This document shows positions 34,238-44,098 of a stretch of 64,000 nt of DNA, piece after piece. Made by a program: the position numbers and the translations under genes. The notes beneath the pieces were generated by a model, which searched no databases, was not told the origin of the DNA, and saw nothing but the letters and a program-made list of their open reading frames with translations. Where the stretch lies: positions 744,001 through 808,000 of the forward strand of contig JASGHF010000001.1 of assembly GCA_047602465.1 (NCBI GenBank), read 5' to 3'. This DNA comes from JADZAI01 sp047602465 (GTDB taxonomy: Bacteria; Pseudomonadota; Alphaproteobacteria; Micropepsales; Micropepsaceae). Every line of letters begins with the position of its first letter. The first letter of the stretch is position 1.

Positions 34238-35083
34238 TCATGTATTCACCTTGGCGGGGTCGATGCCCTTGCCGGCGGCGCGGTCTGCGGCGAGGCGGGC
34301 GCCTTCTGCGCTGGTGAAGGCGAAGAGGGTCGCCGGATCGGTGCGGCGGAGTTCCAGCGCGCCGGCCTCCATGCCTTCGGCCACGATGATTTCGCGGTCG
34401 CCGGCGTTGAGGCCGTTGAGGATGGTCCGCGCGGCGACATCAGCGGGGATGCCGGTGTCGATGTTCACGTCCGACACGCCGCGCACCGATCCGTCGGCGT
34501 TGAGCGCGTTGGCGGCGACGGCGGTTTTCACCGAGCCGGGGAAAATGGTCGAGACCTTGATGTTATAGGCGGCCTCGACCTCGGCGCGGAGGGCGTCGAA
34601 ATAGCCGGTGACGCCGTGCTTGGCGGCACAATAGGCGGTGCGGAGCGGCGCGCCGACCTTGCCCGCCACGGAAGAAACGACGGCGATGTGGCCGGACCCC
34701 TGATCTACCATCGAGGGCAGCACGGCCTGGGTGAGCGCGATGGGCGCGAGAAGGTCGACATCGATGATCCTGCGATAGACCTCGAACGAGGTGTCGACGG
34801 CGAGGCTGCGCTGGGAGATGCCGGCATTGTTGACCAGAAGGTCGATGCCGCCGCGCCAGTCGAGCGCCTTCTTCGCCATGTCGCCGATGACGGCGAAATC
34901 CGCCGCCTCGAACGGGTGGACCAGCGTGGCGTTGCCGCTATTGCCTGTGACGCGCTTCAGTTCATCGACCCGGCGGCCGGAGAGGATGACGAAGGCCCCC
35001 TCCTCCAGCAGCGCGGCGGTCAGCGCCTCGCCGATGCCGGAGGACGCGCCGGTGATCCAGGCGGTCTTGCCCTTGAAGCTCAT
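34238..35083 (-). CDS. Short-chain dehydrogenase/reductase
   Basis: A 281-residue classical SDR. The Rossmann motif TGASSGIGEA (residues 11-20), the NNAG motif (LVNNAGIS), the catalytic Ser in SSVAG and YCAAK (Tyr/Lys) are present. The C-terminal segment after about 220 is typical of cytosolic NADPH-dependent members. The substrate cannot be told. GGGAGA precedes the ATG. It lies between a VOC-fold gene upstream (13 bp) and the small secreted protein. Confidence 0.9.
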   Translation of the reverse strand: MSFKGKTAWITGASSGIGEALTAALLEEGAFVILSGRRVDELKRVTGNSGNATLVHPFEAADFAVIGDMAKKALDWRGGIDLLVNNAGISQRSLAVDTSFEVYRRIIDVDLLAPIALTQAVLPSMVDQGSGHIAVVSSVAGKVGAPLRTAYCAAKHGVTGYFDALRAEVEAAYNIKVSTIFPGSVKTAVAANALNADGSVRGVSDVNIDTGIPADVAARTILNGLNAGDREIIVAEGMEAGALELRRTDPATLFAFTSAEGARLAADRAAGKGIDPAKVNT

Positions 35084-35096
35084 GTCTCTCCCGGGT

Positions 35097-35534
35097 TCAT
35101 GTGGTGGCGAAGAGTTTGGCGGGGTCGCGGAAGGATTTGAACTCCAGCGCGTTGCCCGACGGATCGAGGAAGAACATCGTCGCCTGCTCGCCGGGCTGAC
35201 CCTCGAAGCGGATACAGGGTTCGATCAGGAAGGCGATGCCCGCGTTGCGGAGCTTGCCGGCGAAGGCGTGGAAGGCGGTCCATTCCAGCACGACGCCGAA
35301 ATGCGGGACCGGCACGTCATGGCCGTCGACCGGGTTGACGTGATTGGCCGCCGCCGTGCCCGGCTTCAGATGCGCGACGATCTGGTGGCCGAAGAGATCG
35401 TAGTCGATCCAGCTGTCCGACGAGCGGCCCTGCGGCAGGCCGAGGGTTTCGCCATAGAAAGCGCGCGCGGCGGCGAGATCGTGGACCGGAAAGGCGATGT
35501 GAAACGGCGTCAGCGATGCGGTCATGCGCGTCAT
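35097..35534 (-). CDS. Glyoxalase/VOC superfamily protein
   Basis: A 145-residue single VOC (vicinal oxygen chelate) domain pair. It starts PFHIAFPVHDLAAARAFYG, typical of glyoxalase-type folds, and has EFKSF near the end where Glu is a usual metal ligand; His in FHIAF and FGVV are at the expected sites. The reaction is unknown. The neighbouring SDR (13 bp) suggests a shared small-molecule pathway. Confidence 0.87.
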   Translation of the reverse strand: MTRMTASLTPFHIAFPVHDLAAARAFYGETLGLPQGRSSDSWIDYDLFGHQIVAHLKPGTAAANHVNPVDGHDVPVPHFGVVLEWTAFHAFAGKLRNAGIAFLIEPCIRFEGQPGEQATMFFLDPSGNALEFKSFRDPAKLFATT

Positions 35535-35649
35535 GTAGCAGCCGCCAGCCTCACGGTGAATGCGCCATGAACGCGAGCCGCGACCAAGCGTCCTATTCCT
35601 TGGCCCGCGCATATGGCGCATTCGGAACCTGGGCTTGGAGAGGATCGGC

Positions 35650-37878
35650 ATGTTCAAGCGATTGCTGGCTGGCGTTGCATTCGCGGGCGTGATGGCGGCG
35701 AGCGGCCTTGCGGCCGATTTCCGCGTGCCCGCACCGGACGCCGCCGCGCCCTCGATCCCGGCGCCGCCGCCCGCGCCGGATCTCGAAACGCTGAACCTTG
35801 TCGATACGGTGATGCGGGACGCCGATGCAGCCGCCTCGCTGCCGGAGGCGGACTGGGACCTCGACGCGCTGACCGCGACGTTCAACGGCGATCCGGCGGC
35901 GGCCTATGCCTGGGTGAAGAGCAACACGCGCTTTGAACCGTATGCCGGCGTGCTGCGCGGCGCGCTCGGCACGCTGTCGGCGCGCGCAGGCAATGCGGCG
36001 GACCGGGCGCGGCTGCTCGCCGGATTGCTGACGCGGATGGATGTGAAGGTGCGCTATGCGCGCGGCGTTCTGGACGACGCGCAGGCGGCGGCCCTGGTGG
36101 ACAGCGCGTTCGTGGCGACGTCGATCCCGGCGACGGCGCCGCGTTCGGAATTGCTGGATGCCGCGGCGCTGCGTGCGGCGCGCGACTATGCCGTGCTGAG
36201 GCCGCTGCTGAACGCCGAAGCGGCCGCCGCGCAGGATGCGGGTCTCGACGCCGCGCAGAAAGCGGCGGCGGATCACGTCTGGGTCGAGGCGGAGATCGGC
36301 GGCGTGTGGACGGCGCTGGATGTCGCCGCCACGCAGGCGGGCGAAACACTGACCGCCGCGGCCGAAACGACGGACGATCTTCCCGAGACGGCGTTCCAGA
36401 CCGTGACGTTCCGCGTCACGGCGACGGCGATCGCCGATGGCGCGGTTTCGAATACGGTCCCGCTGGAAGCCAGGCTGCCCGCCGCAAAGCTGTCGGGGTC
36501 TTCGATCTTTCTCGCCTTCGTGGAGAACCCGAAGGAAGGCGGTCTGGGCGGGGCGATCAGCAAGACGCTGAGCGGCGGGGGCACCTTCGTGCCGGTGCTG
36601 TATGTCGACGGGGAGCCATTCGTCGGTGAAGTTGTGCCGGGCCTCGGCAAGAGCGGCGGCGGCGCGCTGGACCTGCTGGGCGAGCCGGAGGCCGGGGCGA
36701 GCGTTGAGCTGGCGCGGCTGGAACTGGTCATCGAGACCGGCGGTCCCGGCGGGGTAACGGCCATGGCGGTGCGAACGCTTCTGGACCGGGCGCCGGCTGC
36801 GGCGGCCATCGAGGCCTCGACGGCGCTGGCCCCCATGCCGCTGACACGCGAGCAGCCGGCGGCGGTGGCCGCCATGCACAATATCCAGGTCACGACCGGG
36901 CCGGTGAACCTGCGCAATGCCTATGCCCTGCGCGCGCTGGCGGTGACCGAAACGGTGCTGACGCTTTCCGATCCGGAGAAGGTGAAGGATCTCAGCCCCG
37001 CCGATCTGATCTGGCCGCTGGCGGCGGTGAACCTGACGCTGCCGACGGCGATCGAGAACGCGATCATGCCCGCGCTGAACGACAAATCCGGCGTGAAGCT
37101 GTTCACCGGCTCGCCGCGGGTGTCGATCCTGTCGACCGGCGCCGTGGATGGGCCGGACGGATCGCTCTACCGGGTGAGCGAGATCGATCTGAAGCTGAGC
37201 GGCCTGACGGTTCTGGCGCGGGCGGGCGAAGCGGCGGCGGCGTTCGACCGGCGTCTGTGGGCCGGCATCCTGGACGCTGCGGCGGAAACCGAATTCGGCC
37301 TGAGGTCCGGCGCGCAGATGTTCGTGCCCGAGACGACGACGCGCGTGTCGGCGTCGATGGCGTCGGATGCGGCGCTGGTGCGTCACGACGGATCGACCGG
37401 CGCGCTGGCCGCCGATGCGCCGCGAACGGCGCTGGCGGCGGTCGCAGGCGGCGCATTGGTGTTCGCGCCGGAGGGCGATCTCGCCGCGTGGTGGGAGATC
37501 GATCCGGCGAGCGGGGCGGCGCGCGCCGTCCTGGCCCCCGATCTGGGCGGGCAACGGTCCTATGGCGGCTACCGGCCCGAACCGAGCCGCAGCCTCGATT
37601 CCAGCTGGGGCCGGCAGCGGACTGGCCTCAATTCCGGGCGCGGCGGCGTCGTCAGCATGTCGTCCGACGGCAGCCGCAGCATCGTACACGGCCAGCGCGG
37701 CCTCGGCCGTCCGCCGTCCGGCGGGCCGCCGCCCAACCGCTGCAGCGGCGGCACGGAATACATGATCATCCTCGGCTGCGTCTCGATCCCGGCCAGCTGG
37801 TCGGTGGGCTTCGCCTATGGAGCGGTGGTGACGGAGCTGATCGGCGTGGCGACGGGCATCATCATGGCCCTGCCCTAA
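35650..37878 (+). CDS. Secreted transglutaminase-fold protein lacking the catalytic Cys
   Basis: A 742-residue exported protein (signal peptide 1-22). Residues about 75-225 match the transglutaminase-like fold: AAYAWVKSNTRFEPYAGVLRGALGTL, then ARAGNAADRARLLAGLL where active members have Cys, KVRYARGV, and DHVWVEAEIGGVWTALD with the expected His. The nucleophile position is not a Cys, so it is probably a non-enzymatic or altered member. A long beta-rich region (about 225-690), a Gly/Arg/Ser-rich stretch, and a C-terminal hydrophobic helix with Cys follow. GGAGAGGA precedes the ATG. It is convergent with the gene at 37882, 3 bp apart. Confidence 0.75.
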   Translation: MFKRLLAGVAFAGVMAASGLAADFRVPAPDAAAPSIPAPPPAPDLETLNLVDTVMRDADAAASLPEADWDLDALTATFNGDPAAAYAWVKSNTRFEPYAGVLRGALGTLSARAGNAADRARLLAGLLTRMDVKVRYARGVLDDAQAAALVDSAFVATSIPATAPRSELLDAAALRAARDYAVLRPLLNAEAAAAQDAGLDAAQKAAADHVWVEAEIGGVWTALDVAATQAGETLTAAAETTDDLPETAFQTVTFRVTATAIADGAVSNTVPLEARLPAAKLSGSSIFLAFVENPKEGGLGGAISKTLSGGGTFVPVLYVDGEPFVGEVVPGLGKSGGGALDLLGEPEAGASVELARLELVIETGGPGGVTAMAVRTLLDRAPAAAAIEASTALAPMPLTREQPAAVAAMHNIQVTTGPVNLRNAYALRALAVTETVLTLSDPEKVKDLSPADLIWPLAAVNLTLPTAIENAIMPALNDKSGVKLFTGSPRVSILSTGAVDGPDGSLYRVSEIDLKLSGLTVLARAGEAAAAFDRRLWAGILDAAAETEFGLRSGAQMFVPETTTRVSASMASDAALVRHDGSTGALAADAPRTALAAVAGGALVFAPEGDLAAWWEIDPASGAARAVLAPDLGGQRSYGGYRPEPSRSLDSSWGRQRTGLNSGRGGVVSMSSDGSRSIVHGQRGLGRPPSGGPPPNRCSGGTEYMIILGCVSIPASWSVGFAYGAVVTELIGVATGIIMALP

Positions 37879-37881
37879 CCG

Positions 37882-38388
37882 TCACCAGCTCGTGCCGACA
37901 TCGATGAGGTCGAACTGGTAGTCGGCCAGCAGCTTTTCGCGCTTGCTCTGGAAGTCGCTGCCGCGGATCTGCCAGACGCAGCGCTCGGAGCCGACATACT
38001 CCTTGTTCCAGGCGTGCCAATAGACGCCATAGGGCGTGTCATAGCCCTTGGGATCGAACCCGGATGTCGCGCCCGTGTCGAGATTGGCCGAAGCCCGCTG
38101 GCTGCACACATTGGAGCCGCTGTACTGCTCGAACCACTCGTCGGCTTCGGCGCGCAGCGAGTCCAGGACCGTCTGAGCGTTGACGCGCCCGTTCAGCGTC
38201 TGCGCGATGACGGGACGGTTCTTGTTCTGGTCGTTGTTGATGTAGGTCGAGAAGTTCTGGACCAGCCAGCCATTCGCCGAAAACATGCGCTCGAAACTGT
38301 AGACCGTGTTGTCGACCCACAGCGCCGTGTGCCCCGGCCCGACACCGCCCGCATTGGTGACGCAGGTGAGAATCCGCAAAAGAGGCAT
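37882..38388 (-). CDS. Possible permuted papain-fold (NlpC/LRAT-like) protein
   Basis: A 168-residue protein without an obvious signal peptide. GPGHTALWVDNTVYSFE (His20) followed later by SNVCSQRASANLD (Cys95) gives the His-before-Cys order of circularly permuted NlpC/P60 or LRAT-type peptidases, but the match is by motif only. A cluster of Trp/Tyr (TPYGVYWHAWNKEY) and two more Cys lie in the C-terminal half. CCGGAG precedes the ATG at 38388. It lies tail-to-tail with the transglutaminase-fold gene, 3 bp apart. Confidence 0.55.
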   Translation of the reverse strand: MPLLRILTCVTNAGGVGPGHTALWVDNTVYSFERMFSANGWLVQNFSTYINNDQNKNRPVIAQTLNGRVNAQTVLDSLRAEADEWFEQYSGSNVCSQRASANLDTGATSGFDPKGYDTPYGVYWHAWNKEYVGSERCVWQIRGSDFQSKREKLLADYQFDLIDVGTSW

Positions 38389-38543
38389 GACGACTCCGGC
38401 AGCCGAAACGGCGCCGTGTTGTCTCTTGCGGTGTGGCGCCGAGCAACGTGGCATTTCGCCCGGACGGGCCGCACGGCGCCGGTACAGAAGGCCGGTGAGG
38501 GTGGCGGCGTGACGACGAGGCCCGCAGCGCGCCGGATCGAAGC

Positions 38544-40613
<2,070 letters not shown>

Positions 40614-40703
40614 TTTTACGCTTTTTTCCGGGGGTTGGGGCGGGTAGCTATCACGCGCAAAGAGGCATTTCGCCCCAAAAACACGTTTCACGCCGGTAAT
40701 CCC

Positions 40704-40970
40704 ATGTCCGCTCCCCTGCCCGACCGTCTGTCCGCCGACCCCAAAAGCCCGTTCCACAACGCCGAATTGATGGAAAACGGCGTCGGCATCCGCTTCAACG
40801 GGCAGGAAAAGACCAATGTTCACGAGTATTGCGTGAGCGAGGGCTGGATCCGCGTGACGGTCGGCAACACGGTCGACCGCAAGGGCAACCCCATGACCAT
40901 GAAGTTCAAGGGGACGGTCGAGCCGTATATCCGGACCGCAGACGGCGCGCCGGAGACCCCTTCGGCCTAG
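40704..40970 (+). CDS. DUF3297 family protein
   Basis: An 88-residue soluble protein. The sequence PDRLSADPKSPFHNAELMENG, then GIRFNGQEKTNVHEYCVSEGWIRV and TVDRKGNPMTMKFKG is the near-invariant pattern of DUF3297, a small family of unknown role common in proteobacteria. It stands alone; the frame also runs far upstream antisense to the helicase, which is not coding. Confidence 0.9.
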   Translation: MSAPLPDRLSADPKSPFHNAELMENGVGIRFNGQEKTNVHEYCVSEGWIRVTVGNTVDRKGNPMTMKFKGTVEPYIRTADGAPETPSA

Positions 40971-41159
40971 TGCCGTTTTGTCACATCCCCTCGTTTAGCT
41001 GCGGTTCAGACGCCGCCGGTTAACGCTGCGCCCGTGACTGCCTTGAAAACGTCTTCGGAACCGGATCACGTCGATCCCTGCTCCGGCGCGTTGCACGGGG
41101 CGGCGCCGTCCGGCGTCGAGCGACGCGCCTTTCTGACTGACCTGAGGGGTCTTGATCCT

Positions 41160-42938
41160 ATGAATCCTAAATCTGGCTTGATCCGGCAGTGGTTGCTGTC
41201 GGCGTCGGTCGTCGCGTTGACGATCGGCATTCCGGCTGCGGCCGTGTCGGCTTCCGCCGCACCGGCGCAAAGCGTCCTGTTCGATTCGGCGGCGCTTTCG
41301 GCCATGGCCCGCGCGCCGATGAGCGGCAACGACCTGTTGCGCCAGTCGCAGCGTTCGCTGTCGCTGGTGTCGGTGTCGATGAAGCGCATGACCCGCGCCG
41401 ACCGCGCCAAGGCCGCGCCGATGCTGAAGGCCGTGAAGGAAGCCGATCGCGCGCTGAAGGCGTTGAAGAACGCCGTCGCCAACCGCGACAATCGCGGCCT
41501 CGCCCGCGCGTTGTCGGCCGCCTCGCGCGCCGTCGGCAAGCTGAACTCGACCTACAAGCGGGCGCGCCTGAAGGACCGCAACGTCAAGGAAGGCATGCGC
41601 TCCTTCAACGCCTCGTGGAAAGAGACGCAGAAGCGCCTGCAGGGCGCGAAGGGCCGCGGCAACAAAGATCTCGCCCGGAACAACGCCCGCCGCATCAACG
41701 CGGTGAAGAACCGTCTGGTCGCGCAGCGTGACCGCCGCCGCGACTATTCCGACGAGTATGACGAGCTGGTCTATCTGATCGCGATGCTGGACCGCGCGCT
41801 GTACCTGAACCGGTACGACGACTATCAGTGGATGGCGCTGTCGACGCTGGACGACTGCTACGGCTATTACGACGGCTACTACGACTACATCGTCGTCTAT
41901 CAGCCGGACTACGTGTCGTATTACCGCGACGACTACTACTACTGGAACGGCGTCAACGACCAGGTCGTCAATTCGTACGACTATTACTACTCGGACTACT
42001 CGTACAATAACTACGAGCAGAACGTGGTCGTCGATAACTCGGTGAACGTCGAGATCAACGTCACCAACATCACCAACACCACGATCATCAACGAGGCCGA
42101 CAGCCAGGTCGATCAGGTCGAGCAGGTCGCGCAGGAGACCGAGGCCGAGACCGACGGCTCGCAGCAGCTGGCCGAAGCGGACGCCGCCCAGGCCGCCGCG
42201 CTGGAAGCCGAGCCGCCGCCGCCGGTGGAAGACCCGGCCGTGGTGGAAGACCCGGTCGCCGACGCGATCGTCGACGAGCCGCCGCCGCCGGTGGAAGAGT
42301 TCGAGAAGGTGGCCAGCGAAGATTTGCCGAGCGCCGAAGCGACGGATATCGACGAACCGGTGACGGACGCTCCGGCGGAGGAGACAACCGAAGAACCGGC
42401 AGCCGAACCGACTGAAGACCCGGCGGGTGAACCTACGGGCGAGCCTACTGCGGAGCCGACGGACGAACCGGCGGCCGAACCAGCGGAAGAACCTGCAGCC
42501 GACCCCACCGCAGAGCCGACGGACGAACCGGCGGAAGAACCTGCGGCAGAGCCTGAACCGGAGCCGACGGCTGAACCCGAGCCGGAACCGACGGAAGAAC
42601 CCGTCGAGGAGCCGGCCGAGCAGCCCGCGGAAGAGCCGATCGAAGAACCCGCCGAACAGCCCGTCGAAGAGCCGGCTGACGAACCTGTCGAAGAACCGGT
42701 CGCAGAACCCGAGCCGGAGCCGGCCTATGAAGAACCGCAGGCGGAGCCGGAGCCGGAACCGGCCTATGAAGAGCCTGCGCCTGAGCCGGAACCGGAGCCG
42801 GCCTATGAAGAGCCGGCGCCCGAGCCTGAACCGGAGCCGGTCTATGAAGAGCCGACGCCAGAGGAAGCCCCCGCTGAAGAAGCGCCGGCTGAAGAAGCAC
42901 CGGCTGAAGATTTGGACGGCGACGGCAATCCGGGCTGA
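41160..42938 (+). CDS. Secreted modular low-complexity protein (basic, Tyr/Asp-rich, Glu/Pro-repeat)
   Basis: A 592-residue exported protein in four blocks: signal peptide (1-33), a basic helical part with Lys/Arg/Ala (about 55-215), a Tyr/Asp-rich segment (about 219-287, for example YYDGYYDYIVVYQPDYVSYY), an Asn/Val bridge, and a very acidic Glu/Pro tail (about 350-585) with (E/P)-dipeptide repeats and four copies of a 13-residue unit ending AYEEP. It ends DLDGDGNPG. Glu/Pro arrays of this sort span the periplasm in TonB-like proteins or act as spacers at the surface; charge contrast between head and tail is extreme. I know no family. GAGGGG precedes the ATG, and a strong terminator follows. 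Confidence 0.75.
   Translation: MNPKSGLIRQWLLSASVVALTIGIPAAAVSASAAPAQSVLFDSAALSAMARAPMSGNDLLRQSQRSLSLVSVSMKRMTRADRAKAAPMLKAVKEADRALKALKNAVANRDNRGLARALSAASRAVGKLNSTYKRARLKDRNVKEGMRSFNASWKETQKRLQGAKGRGNKDLARNNARRINAVKNRLVAQRDRRRDYSDEYDELVYLIAMLDRALYLNRYDDYQWMALSTLDDCYGYYDGYYDYIVVYQPDYVSYYRDDYYYWNGVNDQVVNSYDYYYSDYSYNNYEQNVVVDNSVNVEINVTNITNTTIINEADSQVDQVEQVAQETEAETDGSQQLAEADAAQAAALEAEPPPPVEDPAVVEDPVADAIVDEPPPPVEEFEKVASEDLPSAEATDIDEPVTDAPAEETTEEPAAEPTEDPAGEPTGEPTAEPTDEPAAEPAEEPAADPTAEPTDEPAEEPAAEPEPEPTAEPEPEPTEEPVEEPAEQPAEEPIEEPAEQPVEEPADEPVEEPVAEPEPEPAYEEPQAEPEPEPAYEEPAPEPEPEPAYEEPAPEPEPEPVYEEPTPEEAPAEEAPAEEAPAEDLDGDGNPG
42705..42860 (+). repeat. Tandem 39-bp repeat, four copies, in coding sequence
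   Basis: Four in-frame copies at 42705-42743, 42744-42782, 42783-42821 and 42822-42860 encode variants of EPEPEPAYEEPQA. Differences are mostly synonymous or conservative, so the repeat length is probably prone to change by slippage or unequal crossover. Confidence 0.85.
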
Positions 42939-42962
42939 GACCAGCCCAACGCAACGCGATCA

Positions 42963-42990
42963 GGGGCGCCTTCGGGCGCCCCTTTTCTTT
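42963..42990 (+). terminator. Intrinsic terminator with UUCG tetraloop
   Basis: ggggcgcc (42963-42970), loop ttcg, ggcgcccc (42975-42982), then ttttcttt. An 8-bp GC stem capped by UUCG and a T-run make a very strong terminator for the Glu/Pro protein gene. Confidence 0.9.
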
Positions 42991-42994
42991 GGCG

Positions 42995-43972
42995 TCACGC
43001 GAGTTCGGTCTTGCCCAGATCGGGGAAAACCCTGGCGACCTTGGCGGTCAGGTAGTCGCCATACGTGCCGTGGAAGTCGTGGACGCTGGCGCGGTCCCAG
43101 CGGGTGGCGGCGTCGTCGTGTGTGACGGCGTGGTCAGGCAACGGGCGGATCTCGGCGTCGAAGCCGGGATCATAGAAAAGCGGAAAGGAGAGACGATCCC
43201 GGCCGCTGACATTGCGGACGCGATGAGGGGTTGAGCGATAGACGCCCCCTGTGAGCCGATCCAGCATATCGCCGATATTGCAGACCAGCGTGCCGGGAAT
43301 CGGCGGAGCGTCGATCCAGCCGCCCCGCGACTTCACCTGAAGCCCGCCATGCTCGTCCTGCGCCAGAAGCGTAAGGAGGCCATAGTCCGTGTGCTCGCCG
43401 ACGCCCCAGCCGGTGTCGCCCGCGCGGGACGGCGGATAGTGGAAGATGCGGAACAGCACAGTCGGATCGCGCGTGAGATCGCGGGCGAAATAGTCCGAAG
43501 CGAGGCCGAGGCTTTCGGCGATGGCCGCCATGAGGTCGGCGGCGGCGCGGGCGGCGGCGTCGATGAAGGCGAGGACGGCCGTTTTCAGTTCAGGGATTTC
43601 GGCAGGAAAGAGATTGGCCCCGTGGAGCGCACGGCCGGCGAGGACGCGCGGGTCGTCGGGCGGAAGCTCGGTGCCGAAATAGATGCCCTCTTTCAGGTCC
43701 GGTTCGCCGGAGGTCAGTTCGCCGCCGACAGGGAAGAAACCCCGCCAGGCGCGTCCGCCTTTGGCCATGGCGATGCCCGCCTTGGTTTCTTCGGGAAGGG
43801 CGAAGAAGCGGCGGGCGGCGGCGTCCATCGCGGCGATGGTGGCCTCGAGGCCGTGGCCGCTGGCGTAGAAGAAGCCGGTGTCACGGCAGGCGGCGGCGAG
43901 CGCGGCGATCCCGGCGGCGCGGGTGTCGCGGGCGCGGAGGCGCGCGAGGTCGATGATGGGGAGGTCGGACAT
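42995..43972 (-). CDS. Fe(II)/2-oxoglutarate oxygenase, isopenicillin N synthase family
   Basis: A 325-residue DIOX_N plus 2OG-Fe(II) oxygenase. Iron ligands are His194 and Asp196 (HTDYGLLTLL) and His250 (STPHRV), and the RxS pair for 2-oxoglutarate is Arg260/Ser262 in DRLSFPLF. Bacterial members of this class oxidise diverse small molecules; no specific substrate can be given. The ATG at 43972 is the family start. It is a different paralogue from the one at 53133. Confidence 0.9.
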   Translation of the reverse strand: MSDLPIIDLARLRARDTRAAGIAALAAACRDTGFFYASGHGLEATIAAMDAAARRFFALPEETKAGIAMAKGGRAWRGFFPVGGELTSGEPDLKEGIYFGTELPPDDPRVLAGRALHGANLFPAEIPELKTAVLAFIDAAARAAADLMAAIAESLGLASDYFARDLTRDPTVLFRIFHYPPSRAGDTGWGVGEHTDYGLLTLLAQDEHGGLQVKSRGGWIDAPPIPGTLVCNIGDMLDRLTGGVYRSTPHRVRNVSGRDRLSFPLFYDPGFDAEIRPLPDHAVTHDDAATRWDRASVHDFHGTYGDYLTAKVARVFPDLGKTELA

Positions 43973-44036
43973 GGGTGAGAGGCTAGGACGCACCTGCTCT
44001 CAGCGCCAGTGAAGCGAGGGTTCAGGGGCCTGCCTG

Positions 44037-44092
44037 ATGCCCCCTCCGTCACGCTGCGCGTGCCACCTCCCCCCATGAAGGACGGGGGAGGA
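44037..44092. repeat. Degenerate intergenic repeat of the 'ccccctccgtcacg...cctccccc' type
   Basis: Sequence from gccccctccg through cacctccccc to gggggaggac resembles palindromic intergenic elements common in alphaproteobacteria. It contains local inverted pairs (cacgc/gcgtg; ctcccccc.../gggggag). A related stretch (about 45862-45907) lies on the other side of fhs, so the gene is flanked by two diverged copies. Confidence 0.45.
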
Positions 44093-44098
44093 CAATCT

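Noticed and set aside
35593..37689. 698-codon frame antisense to the transglutaminase-fold gene
   Set aside because: Composition typical of shadow frames; the plus-strand gene has signal peptide and ribosome site.
42100..42900. Repetitive DNA that could suggest a CRISPR array
   Set aside because: Repeats are contiguous and in-frame coding for Glu/Pro units, with no unique spacers.
42427..43125. Arg/Asn/Ser-rich frame overlapping the Glu/Pro tail
   Set aside because: It is the other reading of the same codon repeats and lacks a ribosome site.
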